A stretch of DNA of 64,000 bases from Campylorhamphus procurvoides (GCA_013396655.1 WBMV01004890.1:1575025-1639024), one strand, 5' to 3'. Positions 1 to 19,208 are shown, counted from the first letter of the stretch. Numbers and translations: made by a program. The notes: generated by a model from the sequence alone, not told the origin.

Positions 1-5521
<5,521 letters not shown>

Positions 5522-8436
5522 TAAGCTTTGTGTAGAAGATGTATGAATACCTTTTTATTGGAGAGTAGACAGTGTGACATGAAATGTACTGCAATATCCC
5601 AGTCCTACCTAAGATTTTATTTTATTTATATTTAATTTATGTTTCAGTATAGTCTCTTTCCTCCAGAAATTGTTTAATCCTAGTGAGCAGCAACAGTAAA
5701 AAAATCTTATCTCTAAATATGTTTATCTTTTGTACATACATGTAGGTAAACACATGGGCGTGGAGCATTTGTGTTCATAATGGTGGGGAGGAGGTTATGT
5801 GTTTCTTTAAATTTTATATTTAGCTTTTCAGTTGCATATTTTTGTATTTTACATCTATATTATCACTTGAGTCTCCCGTGAGATCAGGTTCCAATCCTGG
5901 TTATAACTTGGAGTAAGAGAGATCCAGTCTTTTTCTGCTGGAATTCAGTCATGGCAAGCATGGGTTTCTAAACGTGCTTTATCAAGATTGAAAGTAAACC
6001 TGAAACCTGATTATACTCCAAAATGCAGATGATTTCAGAGGAATTTGAATGCTGCCCATAAAGAGATTTCAGGAAAGCCTTTTCCATGCGTGGTGGTGAA
6101 GCATGGGAGGAGGTTTTCCCACAGAAAGTGGGGAATTTCCATTCACAGAGGTACTGGAGTCTCCATTAGACAAAGCTGAAAATTTTGTTAGATTGAGGGG
6201 CTTGAAGAGATAAAAATTGTTGAAAAGGGCACTGCTACAAACAGATATTTGTTGTTTGAAAAAGCTGCCTGTAATACCTCGAGCGCCTTTACTGAAATAG
6301 ATAAAAGCCTTCTAATTAGGATAGAAGTGGCACAGTATAATAAAAACACTACCTTGGCCTTTGTGGCATTGCAGTGTTTAGTGGAGGCAGAATTTATTTC
6401 CCTCCCTGATGAATGTCGACGTTGAAAACAGGAATTTAACATTGATCTCGTTTGAGCAGTTAGTGAACCAGCCCTGAACCTGCATAAATTAGAAAGTCGG
6501 AGTTATTAGTCATTTTATATAAATGACTTTGTGTTAATGACAAATATAATAATATTCCCATAGTACAGTAATCAATTTTCTAATACGTATGCAGAATTAA
6601 CAATCTGACTTATAATTGTCTCATGAAGTAGGGCATGAAGAGTTCACATAGTTTGTAAATTAAAATCAATATTTTCAATCTCTCCTGAAGGTAATTTTCC
6701 TAATTTACTGGACTTTTCCCTAACATTTATTTTGTCTTTTAATTATAAAATGGCAGGTTATTGATTTTTTTGGTATAACCTCCTAAAGTCCCAAGTGCGT
6801 TTTTATTGCCAACACTAGGGAGGTGTTTGCCCTTCTTAATGAGAATCTTTAATTACCATTAGAAGAGTATTAATTTAATTTTATGAATTATGACATGCAC
6901 TCCACCACACCTATGCAGAAAGTTCTATCAAGAAAGTTCATTTATTTCAGGTTTTTTGTGTTTGTTCATGCATGCAGGCAATTTTTCTCTTTGCGTTTTG
7001 GTTTGCTCTTTTTGATGCATGTCAAATGCATATTTTGTATATTGACTCAACATGATATTTTCTCAGACATTTAAACTTTTAAACTATTTCATTCAAATTG
7101 TGCAGATCTCCCGAAATTGTTAGAAAATGAAACACAAAAGAGCTCCACAGTCGGAATAGAGAACTGCAGCATATCTTTACTTTTGGGTTTCCCTCACCTT
7201 TCTTAGAGATGAAGAAATGGCCCTTTTGGAGTTTATAAAATTAGAAATGTGACTTTTGAGATGGTGAAAGCTCTAGTTTTTGGTTTAATTATTGTCTCAG
7301 ACACTGTCCTGATCAAACCGTACCAACTTTCCCCCCTCAGTGTGAGAAGTTCCTTTCACTCCCGATAAATGATGAAAAATTTGGCCACTTCTGAAATAAA
7401 GATGATACATTTGCAGAGAAACTGTTGATTTAAAGTACCTTTAATCTTCATAAATAAGTGAAAAACAGAAGGTTATCCAAAGCTGTCAGGATGGCACTGA
7501 TGGATGGCAGATTGCCCCGGTTCTCGATTGCCGGTGCAGACACGCCGTGAGGCTGAGCCGTACTGTACATCATATCTGCCAACTCATTGCTGTGATTAAA
7601 TATTCCATCAGCGCGGGCTATAAGGCGCTAAAGCTTAACAAGATTCATAAGATGCACCACTTGAATACACATAACTCACTTCCTTGGCTGGAGAGCACCC
7701 CGCATGCAAAAGAAAATTAGAATTGAGTTAAATTACTCCCTAAGACAAGATCAATAGAGAAGGGAGAAGATCCCCTAATGCAATGCAAATCTAAGATATA
7801 GTTATGTCCTGACAACCTGAAGCAGACAATTAAAGTCAAATAGGGAGGAACGCAATGTAAATCAACCCTAAAACCTTGAAGATAATGGTAAACAGTAGGA
7901 CCAGTGACATGATTGTTATAGCTCAGCTTTTTTTCCCCTGAGTGTACACTTGTGTGAAGGGAAACCCTTGCTGGGGAGACGCGTGGCAGCTGAAAATGGA
8001 GAGGACAGGACTCGTAGCAGATGCACAACAGACACCATGAAAGTAAAGTATTACTTGGGGACTGCAAAATACTATATATCTACAAGCCACTATAGATTTT
8101 TCTTCCCGGGTAGCCCCTCTAAGGCTGTTCCTGTGCCTGTGAAATTCTCATGCTGTAGTAAATGGGTACCCTCTGGAAACAGGGCTGTTTAGCCATGGTA
8201 GGGTTGGTATGGATTTCCAGTGACATGTTCCTGAAGGGCCCTTGGAAAGCTGCTCTGCAATTCCAAGGTCTGGGAAAGCTCCCTGCTGGCTGTGGATGCG
8301 CTGGCCCAGCTCCTGCCCTTCCCACTGCTCCACTGGGAAGCCCTGAAATGGTATTTCAGAGAAAACAAAAGGACAATGATTTTTTTTTTTCATTTTCAAT
8401 CTCCAGCTTTTCACTCCATCCCACTTTTCTGCATGT

Positions 8437-8535
8437 AATAATGGATAGGAAGTTTTTTTAAAATTGACTTGTGTCCACACACTCTCCCTCCATTAAATAA
8501 CATGTCACTTAAAGTGCTTTTCCTCCTTATGAGAA
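8437..8535 (+). repeat. Dispersed direct repeat, copy 1 (unclassified)
   Basis: This segment closely resembles 9300-9397, in the same orientation about 865 bp away. Shared features in order are an ATGGATA-G-A start, an A/T-rich run, the block AAATTGACTTGTGTC, a CACACTC-CCCT block, ATTAAATAA, CATG-(C/T)-A-TTAA and GTG-TTTT. The two copies differ by scattered substitutions and small indels, so the duplication is old or the copies come from a dispersed family that I do not recognise. Confidence 0.65.
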
Positions 8536-9299
8536 AGAAATGCTTAATGAAGTTATGATTTCAATTGTAGCTTATCTTTTCCAGGAAACTATTTATCAAG
8601 GTTTTAGGCAGGTCCTAATGAGAAGATTTGTAAGAAGCACTGTGTGAATCTTCACATAAACTGGGGCAAGTTTTTCATTTGTGTATCCATCCAGTTTTAA
8701 ATAGATCCCAGAGTGACCCATAGTTTTGCTGTATCAAGCTAGAGAGTCTCTTCACTTCCCCAATACACTCATTTATGGCTGGGGAAATACAGATTTCCAG
8801 CAGGGTTTCTTTACTAGGTGTACTCTGGTACTTACTTTCTGTGGCTTGCTATAATATCATTTTTACCTGCTTATTTTTATACAGTATATATTTTATCTGT
8901 AATACCTAGCCTTCCTTTCAGCCTCAGGCAGTCTGAAAACCAAGTTCTATGTTGTTCCTTTCAGTTATTGCACAGCTTTTTGGTTTTTATAAAGATGAAA
9001 TTTTGGGGAATCTCTTGCAGTCTCCTTATTGAAATATAGAATATTGTTGCACCTGTATTACTGTGACAGATCAGTCCTTTAAAGCAGGTAGCTTAAGACT
9101 CTGTAAGGCTGTTTTAAAAGCCTTTCTCATTCATGGCACAAAATGTATTTGTTACACCTTGTTGGAGAGGCTTTTTTTGGCAGTTCCCATATGTGAGGTG
9201 GGGGAAAAGATGTTAGAGACATTCCCTGGAAATCTAATGAGCACTCAGAGAACAGTGGAATTCACAGGGACTCACATGAGAAAACATCTTTGTCTGGTA

Positions 9300-9397
9300 T
9301 AATGAGAATGGATAAGAAATTTGAAAAAAATTGACTTGTGTCTTCACACTCCCTCTATTAAATAAAAACATGCTATTTAAGGTGATTTTGCTTATCA
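9300..9397 (+). repeat. Dispersed direct repeat, copy 2 (unclassified)
   Basis: Partner of 8437-8535. The central AAATTGACTTGTGTC block is identical and the flanks align with substitutions and short gaps. I could not extend the similarity more than a few tens of bases beyond either end by eye. No target-site duplication or terminal inverted repeat was seen. Confidence 0.65.
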
Positions 9398-12209
9398 ACA
9401 AAGAGTGTTTCAGAAATGTCAACGTTTAAGTTGGCAGTGGAGACAGAAAGGCCTGAAGACAAGTGATGAAGAACCCTTAGAGCACAGCTCGGTGACAAGT
9501 GACACATCCCATTCTCCTTTGACTTGATGGACTGTTCTTTCTCCTGAATAGTCAGGAAGGTCTAGAAGTATTTCAGGAGGTATTTTCAAGAGTCATCCAA
9601 CATAACTGAGTAGCTGTAGTCACTTCCTAAGTGAGGACTGTTGTAGGCCCCCAGTTCCTTGGGCAATTAGTAGTCATTCCAAGGTCACTGGGAAAATTTT
9701 CCCCATCCCTTAAAATGTGAGGGAAAGAGCTCATGCTGGTTTAGCTGTTTTATATGCCCTGAGAAGACAGAGAAGGTTTAGATGTCCAGGGCTTTTTGGC
9801 AGGTTGGGGATTTGGAAGGCAACAGTGCCCAGAAACAATCAGATTTTGGAACAAGCTTCCTTTCACAAGTTTATTTAAAAGTTTGCAATATAATGTCATA
9901 TATAATTAAGAAGGAAAGAAATACCATAGTAATATATATAAAAATATGCAGTTAAATAAGAGGAATCCAGGGGAAAAGAGGATTCCTGTACATTTGCTAA
10001 CACTAATTCTGTTTGTTCATGTCTTAAAGCATCTATTTCTGGAGTGTGAGAGCACCTGGGATTCATTTTGTCTTTATAGTGTTTCTCTTTGAATTGCAAT
10101 GAGTCTTGCATAAGCTCAGCAAATACCCCAGAAACACTTGCCAGGGAAGATGTTTGGAGCTGGGGAAGCTGAATTACATGCTTGCACAGCAATTCTAATC
10201 CTGGGGTAAGAGTTCACTGTACCATGTCTCTGAAGCATCATTTTAGTGAAAACTGGCTGGCTGTCACTACAGAGATTAATTCATTTGATGATTGGATTAC
10301 ATACACTTAGATTGGAACTTTGCTATTGACTTAGCAGATTTTCCTAAATAAATATATTTTCAAGATTGATAGATAAGCAGCTTAAATAATTTTCTGACCA
10401 CAGTTAAATAATTATTTTTTAATATTCCACCTGTTATACAGATTCTCCTTTTCAAAGCACAGAACAAAGCTGTAACTGTTTGAAAAATCATAATGTTAAA
10501 GTGATATAAACGATGACATCCTAGCTGGATTAACACCACTGATGGCAGCTAATGCTTTCCTAAAACTCTGTGAGGCTGTTACAAGCCATTACAGTGGAAA
10601 TGCTGGTTATGACAGATGAATAAAGCTGGTAGAAAAATGGAATTCAGCAGCTGTACCAGCTATTTACTAAAAAAAAAATAAAAATTAAAAATCCAGAATT
10701 AATTATGCCTTATGCTACATTATAATGAGTTTTTCATTAAAATGTATATCCTCACGTTAACTAAACAAGGCTTATTCAAAGATTAATGCCAATGACTTAG
10801 TTTTTGCAATATTAATTTAGTCAATTGGTTATACATTTAAATGTGGAGCAGGATTAATCTACCTTTATTCAGCATTGTGTTGAAGTCTGCACATTTTAAA
10901 GAGAACATCACAGATACTGCACGTGTTACGCTTTTAAAGGTGTTTCTTTTGGATGTATATTTAATCACACAGTATACACTTAGGCTTTGATACTGTTCCT
11001 GTGTGATCTCTAAAGAAATTCCATAGACTTGATTATTTAATAGTAAATCTTGAACTGTACGTAGAGCTTTTTCCCAGAAGATGGAGAATGGTTAAGAAGG
11101 GAGTTCCTGCTTCCTCCGTGTAGAAGGTTGGAAATTTGGGGCCCCATCTGGTATAGAGCAGTTGTTTGATACTGGATGATTATTACTTTGTGGACAAACA
11201 GGAACTCTGTATTTGCTGGAGGCTGGGGTTCTTTCAGAGCAGGGGAAAGGAGGTGTCAGGGTGTGGGTGGTGGGTTCTGTTTGCCTCCTGGTGCAGTCTT
11301 GCTGAGATGTAAATCTGGCTCTGCTGGCCATAGTTTCATCATTCTCCTAACTCCACACAGTAGGAGGTTTGCCAGGTTTGTTTAAATATTACTTTAATAA
11401 ACCAAAAGAAAGCTTTCTGGTCAAGCAGGAGCTGTACTGTCCTTGCTTTGCCATTGCATTGCTTCTAACTTCTTGTATGTTCAAATGCTTTTATTGTGGG
11501 TATAAGGATCAAGTTTAGAAGGGCTGAAAAGGAAGTCAAGTACTGGTCTTCAGTCACAGAGTATTTTTGAGGGGAAAGTATGCGTGGACTTCTCTTATTT
11601 AAACAGCACTCTGGTGCTTATTGAAAATGTGTTCTATGGCTTGCTGATTAGTGACAGACCAAAAATAATTGAAATAAGGTGACAGCCCCTCCAGACTGTG
11701 TATGAGGTAGGCTGTAATATGTGTGCTGGGTGTCTAATAGATTAAATTGGGAATGTAGTCCAAGTACCAGCCATGGATTTATGTAAAAAGCAACGGCTTA
11801 GGGAGCTCTCAGAGGAAAACTTAAGACAAACTACAAGGTTATCAGTAAAACACTTGTTTGTTGAGAATTGGGTGGGATATTTGCAATGCTAGCTAAGTTA
11901 ATAGCAGTTATGCAGAGGAATAAATTCCTCTGATTAGAAGAATAACAAAGTTAGGAAGATCCATGTGTTAGGATGGACAGTCAGGCAGACAAACTATTCT
12001 GAAATGCAAAATAGGAAAGTAATATATGAAATGTAAAGTTAATACCCTTAAGTGGAATGGAAAACAACTCTGGTCTGTGTTAAACCTTGATTACATCTGT
12101 AAATTAAAGCTAAGGCAGCTTAAGATTATGGTTAATTGTATTCCAAACATATAGCTAATGTTTTCTGTTCTGTTTTATGTATTTCTTCCCCGTTTTGGGC
12201 ATCAGATGG

Positions 12210-12247
12210 CAGGATCTCCATATATTTGCAGGATCCCCATATATTTG
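12210..12247 (+). repeat. 19-bp tandem duplication
   Basis: Two adjacent 19-bp units, 12210-12228 and 12229-12247, each begin CAGGATC and end CCATATATTTG. They differ at one position (T versus C in the eighth base). Most likely a recent slippage or local duplication. Confidence 0.9.
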
Positions 12248-15200
12248 CATTGTAATCACATTTTATAATACTTATCAAGAGTAAATTTGAAAATACAGAG
12301 TTTTCATTCATTTAGTCATTTGTGGAAGTATCTGAGGTAAGGCTGTACTTTACAAGCTCTGTCAGTTTGATGCTTTCAGATTTTCTTTGGAAATCTCCAA
12401 GCAGAGAGAACTGCTTGTAGTAAAAGTGAGTGTTTTGGAAAGTTTGGAAGTAGTGCCTTGCCATTTTTGTAATGGTTTTTCATGCTCCTGGAGTTCTGGA
12501 ATCTGACTGGTCTAGGAAAAAAAATAGACCAGCTAAAGCCAGGATTATGCATGATGATTCAATTTGTGCTCCTTTGTATTCTCAGCTTGTCATTCAGAAT
12601 AGAATTTTGTTTATAAGTTAAAACGACCATCGGCTGGTGTAAGCAAACAGAACTGAGGGATCAGTGATTTGCATGTCTGCATCTAATTGCATTAGATTTG
12701 CATCTCTGTCTTATAGATTTACTGAAATAGGTAATTTACACAGAAAATAGTGTCTTGACACAATATGAGAGGATAAAGCATAAACACATCCACTTGTAAT
12801 CCCTCCAGGGCCATGTTGCAACTGTAGTGTTTGTGTTTGGGCAGGAAGGCTCCAGTTTCATTTATTCTGTGATTCTGTTCCTATTGCAATCTTTATTCAA
12901 CAGGCAGATGTTTGAATGTGACCCATTTTAGTTATCAGCAGAACAGAAGTGTATTTTGTATATTCTCAAGTAGCCAATTTCAAGAACAGTATAATACCAG
13001 CTCAGAGTTTATATTTATAGCTCGAGATTTCTCTCATGTTTGGTTCTTAAAGTGACAGAAGAACCAAGGCAAGGTTGCAGTGAACCAGGAGTAACCATCA
13101 TTTACCTGCCCACCTTCTACATGTGCCAGGAACACCTGGAAAGATTAGGAATGAAGGCTGGATTTCTCAAAGATCCTGAATAACTTCAGTGGGACACATG
13201 TCCCAGTGTAAAATATTGGCAGTGCATAACACAGAGTATCAATATCTGTGCACCTGTGGTTGTACATAAATATATAGTAAACATAACTTGTAGGACAGTT
13301 ACAGTTCTGGGCAGTTCTGACAGTACCACTCCTATTTTTTTACATGACTACATAGTGCATGTCCAGTTTTAGCCTTTTCTGGTGGCAGTGTGTGGATAAG
13401 GACTTACCCTTGGATGCCAGGGATCAAACTTCACTGACAAGCACAGGGAAACTCGGTAGGCACGTTACCTCTTTTGGTTCAAGCAGCAGCTGAGTTGGTG
13501 TGATACCACAGTTGCATTGTGGTTACCAGACAGGGGATGCCTGTGGCTGGTAAATTATTTTTAAATTGTAGTTGGAAAGGACAGTTTATTGCAACTGTTT
13601 TACTTTGTGAATGGAAACATCACATAAATTGCTCCTGCTGTAGAGCCCTGCCCTGGTAAGGTTGGCATGCTAATTAAAATACAAACAAGTGTTTCACCCT
13701 GTGTGTGTTTTTAAGCTGGTATTTCATTGCCACGTACCATCAGTACCACTGCACAACCAAAATTTGCCAGTAAAAATGCCAAGCTATTCCTCCCAAAGCA
13801 GTCTTTGAGAATTTTAATAGATCTCTTGTGGATCTTTCTGTGGGTGAGTCTTTAAAGCAACTGCTCATGTTGTGAGGGAGGAAAAGGATGCTGATTTGGA
13901 AGGAAGGCTTAAAAGAATTTGCCACTTCCCATCTCTTCCCTGTGCTATCCACAAGCTCTTTGCATGTCTGAGGCATCACAGGACTTACTGCCAGTAGTAG
14001 TTTGGTCAGCTGTGGATGATATGTCAGGTCCTGGAGAAGGAGAGATCCTTGTTACTGTGGGATCAGTTATTTATAATACAGAAGGTGGAGGGAAGGAGGT
14101 TTAGGGAAGTTATCTCTGACCAGAGGTGCAAACTTTGGTGCTTGTCTGATTTTTACTTACATGGTATTGGCACCTTCCAATCCCAAAATGTGACTTAGCA
14201 CACTGGATGCTGCACTTGGATAACAGGGGAGAGATGTCTGTTTCCCAAAAGCTGGGAAATGATCTGGTAGCAAGGAATAATTGCAGTGGTGACTTACAAA
14301 TTGTGTCTGTTTTAACATGCACTGCTGGTCCCTGAGTTCATTGAGGGTTTGGGTGACACTCTGAGGGGATAATAAAGAAACAGCCACTATGCTTAGAAAC
14401 GTGATGGAAGGAAAATGAACATCTTAAATAGAGTTTTTTGAATAGACAGATCACAGAAAATGTCTTAGACAAATACATTCCCCACCTGGTTTTTGTGTAT
14501 CTGTGTTTTTTGCCCTGGTTTTGTGCGTGAGGTTATTTGTGGGTCAGGGACTCACTCCATAAGTGTATGTACAGAGCACAGAGTCTCATTACCAGCAGCA
14601 AGTACACCCAGGTTGTTCAATAATTGAATGTATTTCAGGTTTGCTGTCAGAAAGCAAGATGAACTCGCCTTTAGGTCTCAGCTACTTTAGATTCTCCTCC
14701 CTACCCTCTGGTTTAAGTGAAACTATGTATAAACTTTGGTGGGATTAAACATAGGCTTTGTTTGTAGTTTTAGCATATTGGAAGAAAGGAGGTGTGTGGG
14801 TTTGGGTGAGGCTACTTTAGCCTTGTAATGGATGAAACACAGTCATCCAGGAGTGGTTGTGTTAAAATCTGCAGGGTATTATTCTGTTTATAGAGATCCC
14901 AAATAACTGAAGGCCCTCACAAAGTACTTCTTTTTGAATTAACAGCATATTTAAAAGCATACTAAGGCTGTGTAGTTTGACTATTGATAATGAAGGGCTA
15001 AAAGAGCACTTAACTACTATTATGTATTCAGGAGAGAGGCTGTAGAGGCTCTCTTTACATTCCCTAGTCAGAAGGGACAATGGAAGCAACATAAGCTATT
15101 ATTGTACAACAGTAGCTTTTTATTAGGTGTTTCTGATCCATTTCTGTGACACATTTTGAAATAATCCATCATAGAACAATAGTTCAGACCCGAGCAAAGA

Positions 15201-18200
15201 TAATGCTATTTCTGTCTGAAAAGGCCAATATTAAATTACACTTTTAGAACAGCAAATCAAGAGCAGACACGGATTGCTCATGAGGCTCTTTGATACACTT
15301 GTAAATCTCCTGATTTGTTCATGAGAGATGCAGCTTTACAGTTTTCTTCGTGCATTGTCCGCTGAAGTGAACAGGAATAATAATTATTGCCAAAGGTATG
15401 AAGGAAAACAGTGAACAGGATGATCAGAACTAACCTAGGGAGGAGATGTGACATCCAGCTGCACTGGGAGAAGGGGAAAATGGAATAACAATCACAGAAT
15501 TTAATGAATTATGTAGCTTTTAGAGTAGGGTCATAACTTACCAGTTTACAATCATATAGGCAAAATGGGACCCAAATAATGTTAGTTTTTATTCACTTTC
15601 TCCTGTGGCTTTGTTTGGGATTTTCTGTTTGTGATAAAAAGTATTATGGAATGTATGAAGGGGTACTTAGTTGTGAGAAGCAGTAAGAAGCTCCTTTTGG
15701 TGACACAATACAATAAATATGTATAAAAAGCAGCTGCTTGAGCTTTTCCTTAGTCTCCTGTCCCTGGGCAAAGCCCCAGGGAGTTACTGAGCTCTGACAG
15801 GGTGATTTCCGTCCTCTGCTTTTGTGCAAATCCCCCAAATAACAGCGATGTAAATTGGAGGCTCTTGGTTTGTGCTCTAAAGTGCTAAAGCCATGTGTAT
15901 GGTGAGGTGGTGAATAATGGAGTATAAACTTGAAACCATCTCAGCAGTAAAGGTTTCCAGAAGTTTCATCTGCTTCCTGTGACAGGAGAGAGCTGTGCCC
16001 ATGATCGAGAGCCTGCAGCACTGGTCATTTTACGTCAGCAGCATGATTTTACCTAATGGAATGGATTTGTTTCCACTGAAAAGGCTATTTCAATTTATAC
16101 TTCCATGAGAGATCCCTTCTAGTCGTGTCAATTCTTTTAACCTCATCCCAGATTTCCCTTTTAAGCTGTGTGTAGTGCTGGCAACACAGTGGTTCCACTT
16201 AAAGGCTGTTTTCAACAGAAGTGGTTTAAAATCCTTTGTAATTTCCTGGAAAGTCCATCTGTTGTTGATCTTGGGTGTTACTCCTTGGCTATTTGAGTAT
16301 TTGAGAAATACAGTGAGCTTTGTGCTGTGTCTTCCATGAGGCAGCAAGTGATCCACTTATGTGAACCATGTGAATAACTGTACACCAAAGCTCATTTTTG
16401 AAAGTGTGAAAAAATTAGGAGAATTAAGTCAGGTGTCTTGAAACCACTGGGAACTGAATTTTAAGCATTCTAAAAATATCAGTGACTTCACATAATTATT
16501 TTTTTCCACAGCCCTGAATATTTTTAGAGCAATTATTTCTCAAAATAATAGCACTTCAACAAAGGACCTAATCAAACAGTACATGCTTAATCATGGACTG
16601 TAGAAGACAACAGTGGAGGAGGAGAAGGATGAGTGGCAACAGTTTTATGGGCTGTGGGGATGAGGAAATATCAGCTGAGACATTGTTATATATCATATAT
16701 CAATATCATGCTGGGGCAGATGGCATGGGAGAGTTAAAGATGAACTCTTGTATGACTGAAATGTTTTGGAGTTCATCAGCTCCACGATATTATTAACAGT
16801 TTGAAGAGAATGTTAAGAACTTTCTATTGAAACCTTCTTGCTTCGAAAGCCCCCACCTTTATTCCATCGTGCTGGAATTTAGTAGTCTGGAGGAAAAATA
16901 TTTGGTTTTCTTTCACTGGGGAATTGATAAATTGTTTCTGTGTTCTGAGGTTTATCCAAGATCTTATGGTAAATAATTCAGTCTTGCCTCAGTTGTATTA
17001 ATTACAATTTAAATATTTTTAATACCAAAATTAGATGCAGCAGAAATAATCTTTTCTTACAAAAGTCGATTAAAAAGTTAGGTGTTTTTTTCTAACATAT
17101 CTAGTAATAATGTTTTAGTTATCAGTATTAATTCTATGTACAAATTTGAAGGCAGATTGTCAAAATATAATTAGAAGGCTCTATGCAAGAAATTAAATAC
17201 ACTCTAGTAGCACAGATGAAAAAAGCATCTGTTTTGAAGTACTTTCATTAGAAATTAGAGGACTGGAGTAGGAAAATTAGATTTGCATGCGATGAAATCA
17301 GACAAACTGTAAGAATTGGCAAATGCCTATGGAGCATGGAGCTAGCAAAGTGTCTTCTAGGATTTATGGGGAGCGATGTAAACAAACTGTAGTCTTTAAT
17401 TCCTGCAAGCCTTTTTTTGTTTATGTATTTACTAATCATGCTTGAAGTCATTCTGGTTGTGCTCCTCTTAAAGCCTGATGGCAATTCCTGCTTTTCCTAA
17501 TGTGTTTCTCCCAGCTGGGTGGATGTCTCTGGGTCCTGAGCTCCCTTCCGTTTCCAGCCTTTGCACTAGCACAAGCTTGGAAGCATCTGTGGTGTTACAT
17601 TCAGCAAGATTCCAATGCACACATGCCTGGTGTTGAATTGAGGGTGTGGATGGAGCCTGTTTATTTGCCAGCCTGAAAATGCTGCTTAATTAGGATCTCA
17701 GTGGGTCTGTGTTCATTTGACAGCTTCCACTTGTGGATTTTTTAGGGATTTGAGAGAGATATTGATACAGTCAACTGTGTGCTGTCCTAAAGTAAAGGGG
17801 GGAAAATTTAGCTTGTTTTATCTTTCCTATTACTAGTGGGTGACTGGGAAAAAAGTAAGCATTTCTAATTTCTGCTATTTGGGACTGTGCTGTTGTCTGG
17901 GAAGGTTAGAAACATAGTAATGAGATTTCCAGTGATCACAGTCTTAGTTAAATTGCTTAGGTGACAAGAACTATTTTTATTCAGTATTTCCCATATTTCT
18001 CCTTCAGCTGAGAGTTGCACGCAATAATCAATACACTCATTAATGGCAGAAAATATTTTAAAAATGAAAGAACTCTGGTAACAATGTAAGTTGAGGATTG
18101 CTCTTGTAACAATGGAAAACCTGCCTACCATTTGTAATTAATGTGGTCCTTCCAAACATACTGGACTGTACTCTGTGGAGTTACATGGCATGTCAGTGCA

Positions 18201-18320
18201 CAACTTCTGAAGTTTTACAAATCTCCATAGAAATTTAATGCTTTTGCATTGTGTGAGTCACAAATTCTGACAGCTGGAAGTATGTCAGGGTATGTGTATG
18301 TATAATTCCATATGTATATA

Positions 18321-18342
18321 CAGATATATGTGCATATATCTG
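18321..18342. repeat. 22-bp near-perfect palindrome with overlapping small hairpin
   Basis: The arms CAGATATATG (18321-18330) and CATATATCTG (18333-18342) are exact reverse complements separated by TG. The right arm overlaps a second small stem, TCTGC/GCAGA with an AAAA loop (18339-18352). In an AT-rich intron this can arise by chance, and no function is assigned. Confidence 0.8.
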
Positions 18343-18404
18343 CAAAAGCAGATGTGTCATATCCTGCTTTTCCTGACATGTGAAGTACAGTTGTTTCTCC
18401 CTCT

Positions 18405-18439
18405 GATGAGTGTTCAGTCTAAGATGAGTGTTCGGCTAA
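18405..18439 (+). repeat. Short imperfect tandem duplication
   Basis: GATGAGTGTTCAGTCTAA (18405-18422) is followed at once by GATGAGTGTTCGGCTAA (18423-18439). The second copy is one base shorter, and a short stretch after GTTC differs. Local duplication. Confidence 0.85.
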
Positions 18440-18830
18440 GACTGCTAAAATATAACTTTAAAAAAGGCTAAGGCATTTTATTTAAGTTCATTAAAAAACA
18501 CCACACAGCCCTAAACTTGTGTCATTTGTTCAAAATGAGCATTGCAGAAATATTGGTTTAAATTGATTTTGTTATTACATTTACTTTTCTTTTTTTTAAT
18601 TTGGCGTTGTTCTTAGTCCTGGATCCAGCTTATTTACTGGAAAGCAGCTTATATTTATGTATTGCGGAGCAGAAACTATGAAACTCTGTGTTAGTATTGT
18701 ATATCAGTAATGGCTTGCAGCAGTGGTGATGGGAGTGATGGCACTGAGATCACTGGGGTGTGATTTCCCTGCGGGGTGGGCTCAGGAGCCTCATGCCAGC
18801 CAGGACAGGGTGTGGGAGGGTGGCTGGGTG

Positions 18831-18879
18831 GAGGATGGAGGGAGGGATGGATGGGTGGGGAAGGATGGATGGATGGATG
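18831..18879 (+). repeat. GGAT/GGGA tetranucleotide simple repeat
   Basis: Interrupted GGAT-type repeat, with its cleanest run at 18863-18879 and degenerate GGAGGGAT units before it. It lies about 330 bp upstream of the 81-nt exon. Open frames spanning it are products of the repeat. Confidence 0.85.
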
Positions 18880-19187
18880 CTCCCACAGGGAGCAGAATAT
18901 CTGGAGGCACAGGGCCAAGAGGCAGAGAGAGCTCTGGGCGAGCTGCTGGGATGCTCGGAGTGGGCACCGACTCCCCCTGGGCTAACAGGGATGTTGGGAT
19001 GTTGGGGACATGTGTGTGTTTTGCTTTTTCCATTGTCAAACTGTCCGTGTTTATTGTGGCTCCTTGTGCTTTGAAGTCAAAGGACAAAAAGTGCCCCTGC
19101 TTCGCTGCACCGCTCCGGTTGTGACTTTGTTGCTGTTTTGAGCTAAAAAACTGAGGTTTAGTTCAAGTGTTCCCAAACCAGATACCA

Positions 19188-19208
19188 CTCTCTCTCTCTT
19201 TCTTGTAG
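19188..19208 (+). promoter_or_regulatory. RBFOX1: CU-repeat polypyrimidine tract and 3' splice site of the 81-nt exon
   Basis: A run of alternating C and T followed by TTTCTTGTAG forms the acceptor. Repeated UCUCU is the known binding preference of PTBP1/PTBP2, which repress exons in non-neuronal cells or progenitors. That this site works so here is inference. Confidence 0.6.

Noticed and set aside
18691..19124. Overlapping open frames of 75-133 codons near 18.7-19.1 kb
   Set aside because: They are caused by the GGAT simple repeat and GC-rich sequence, and have no similarity to RBFOX1 or other proteins.
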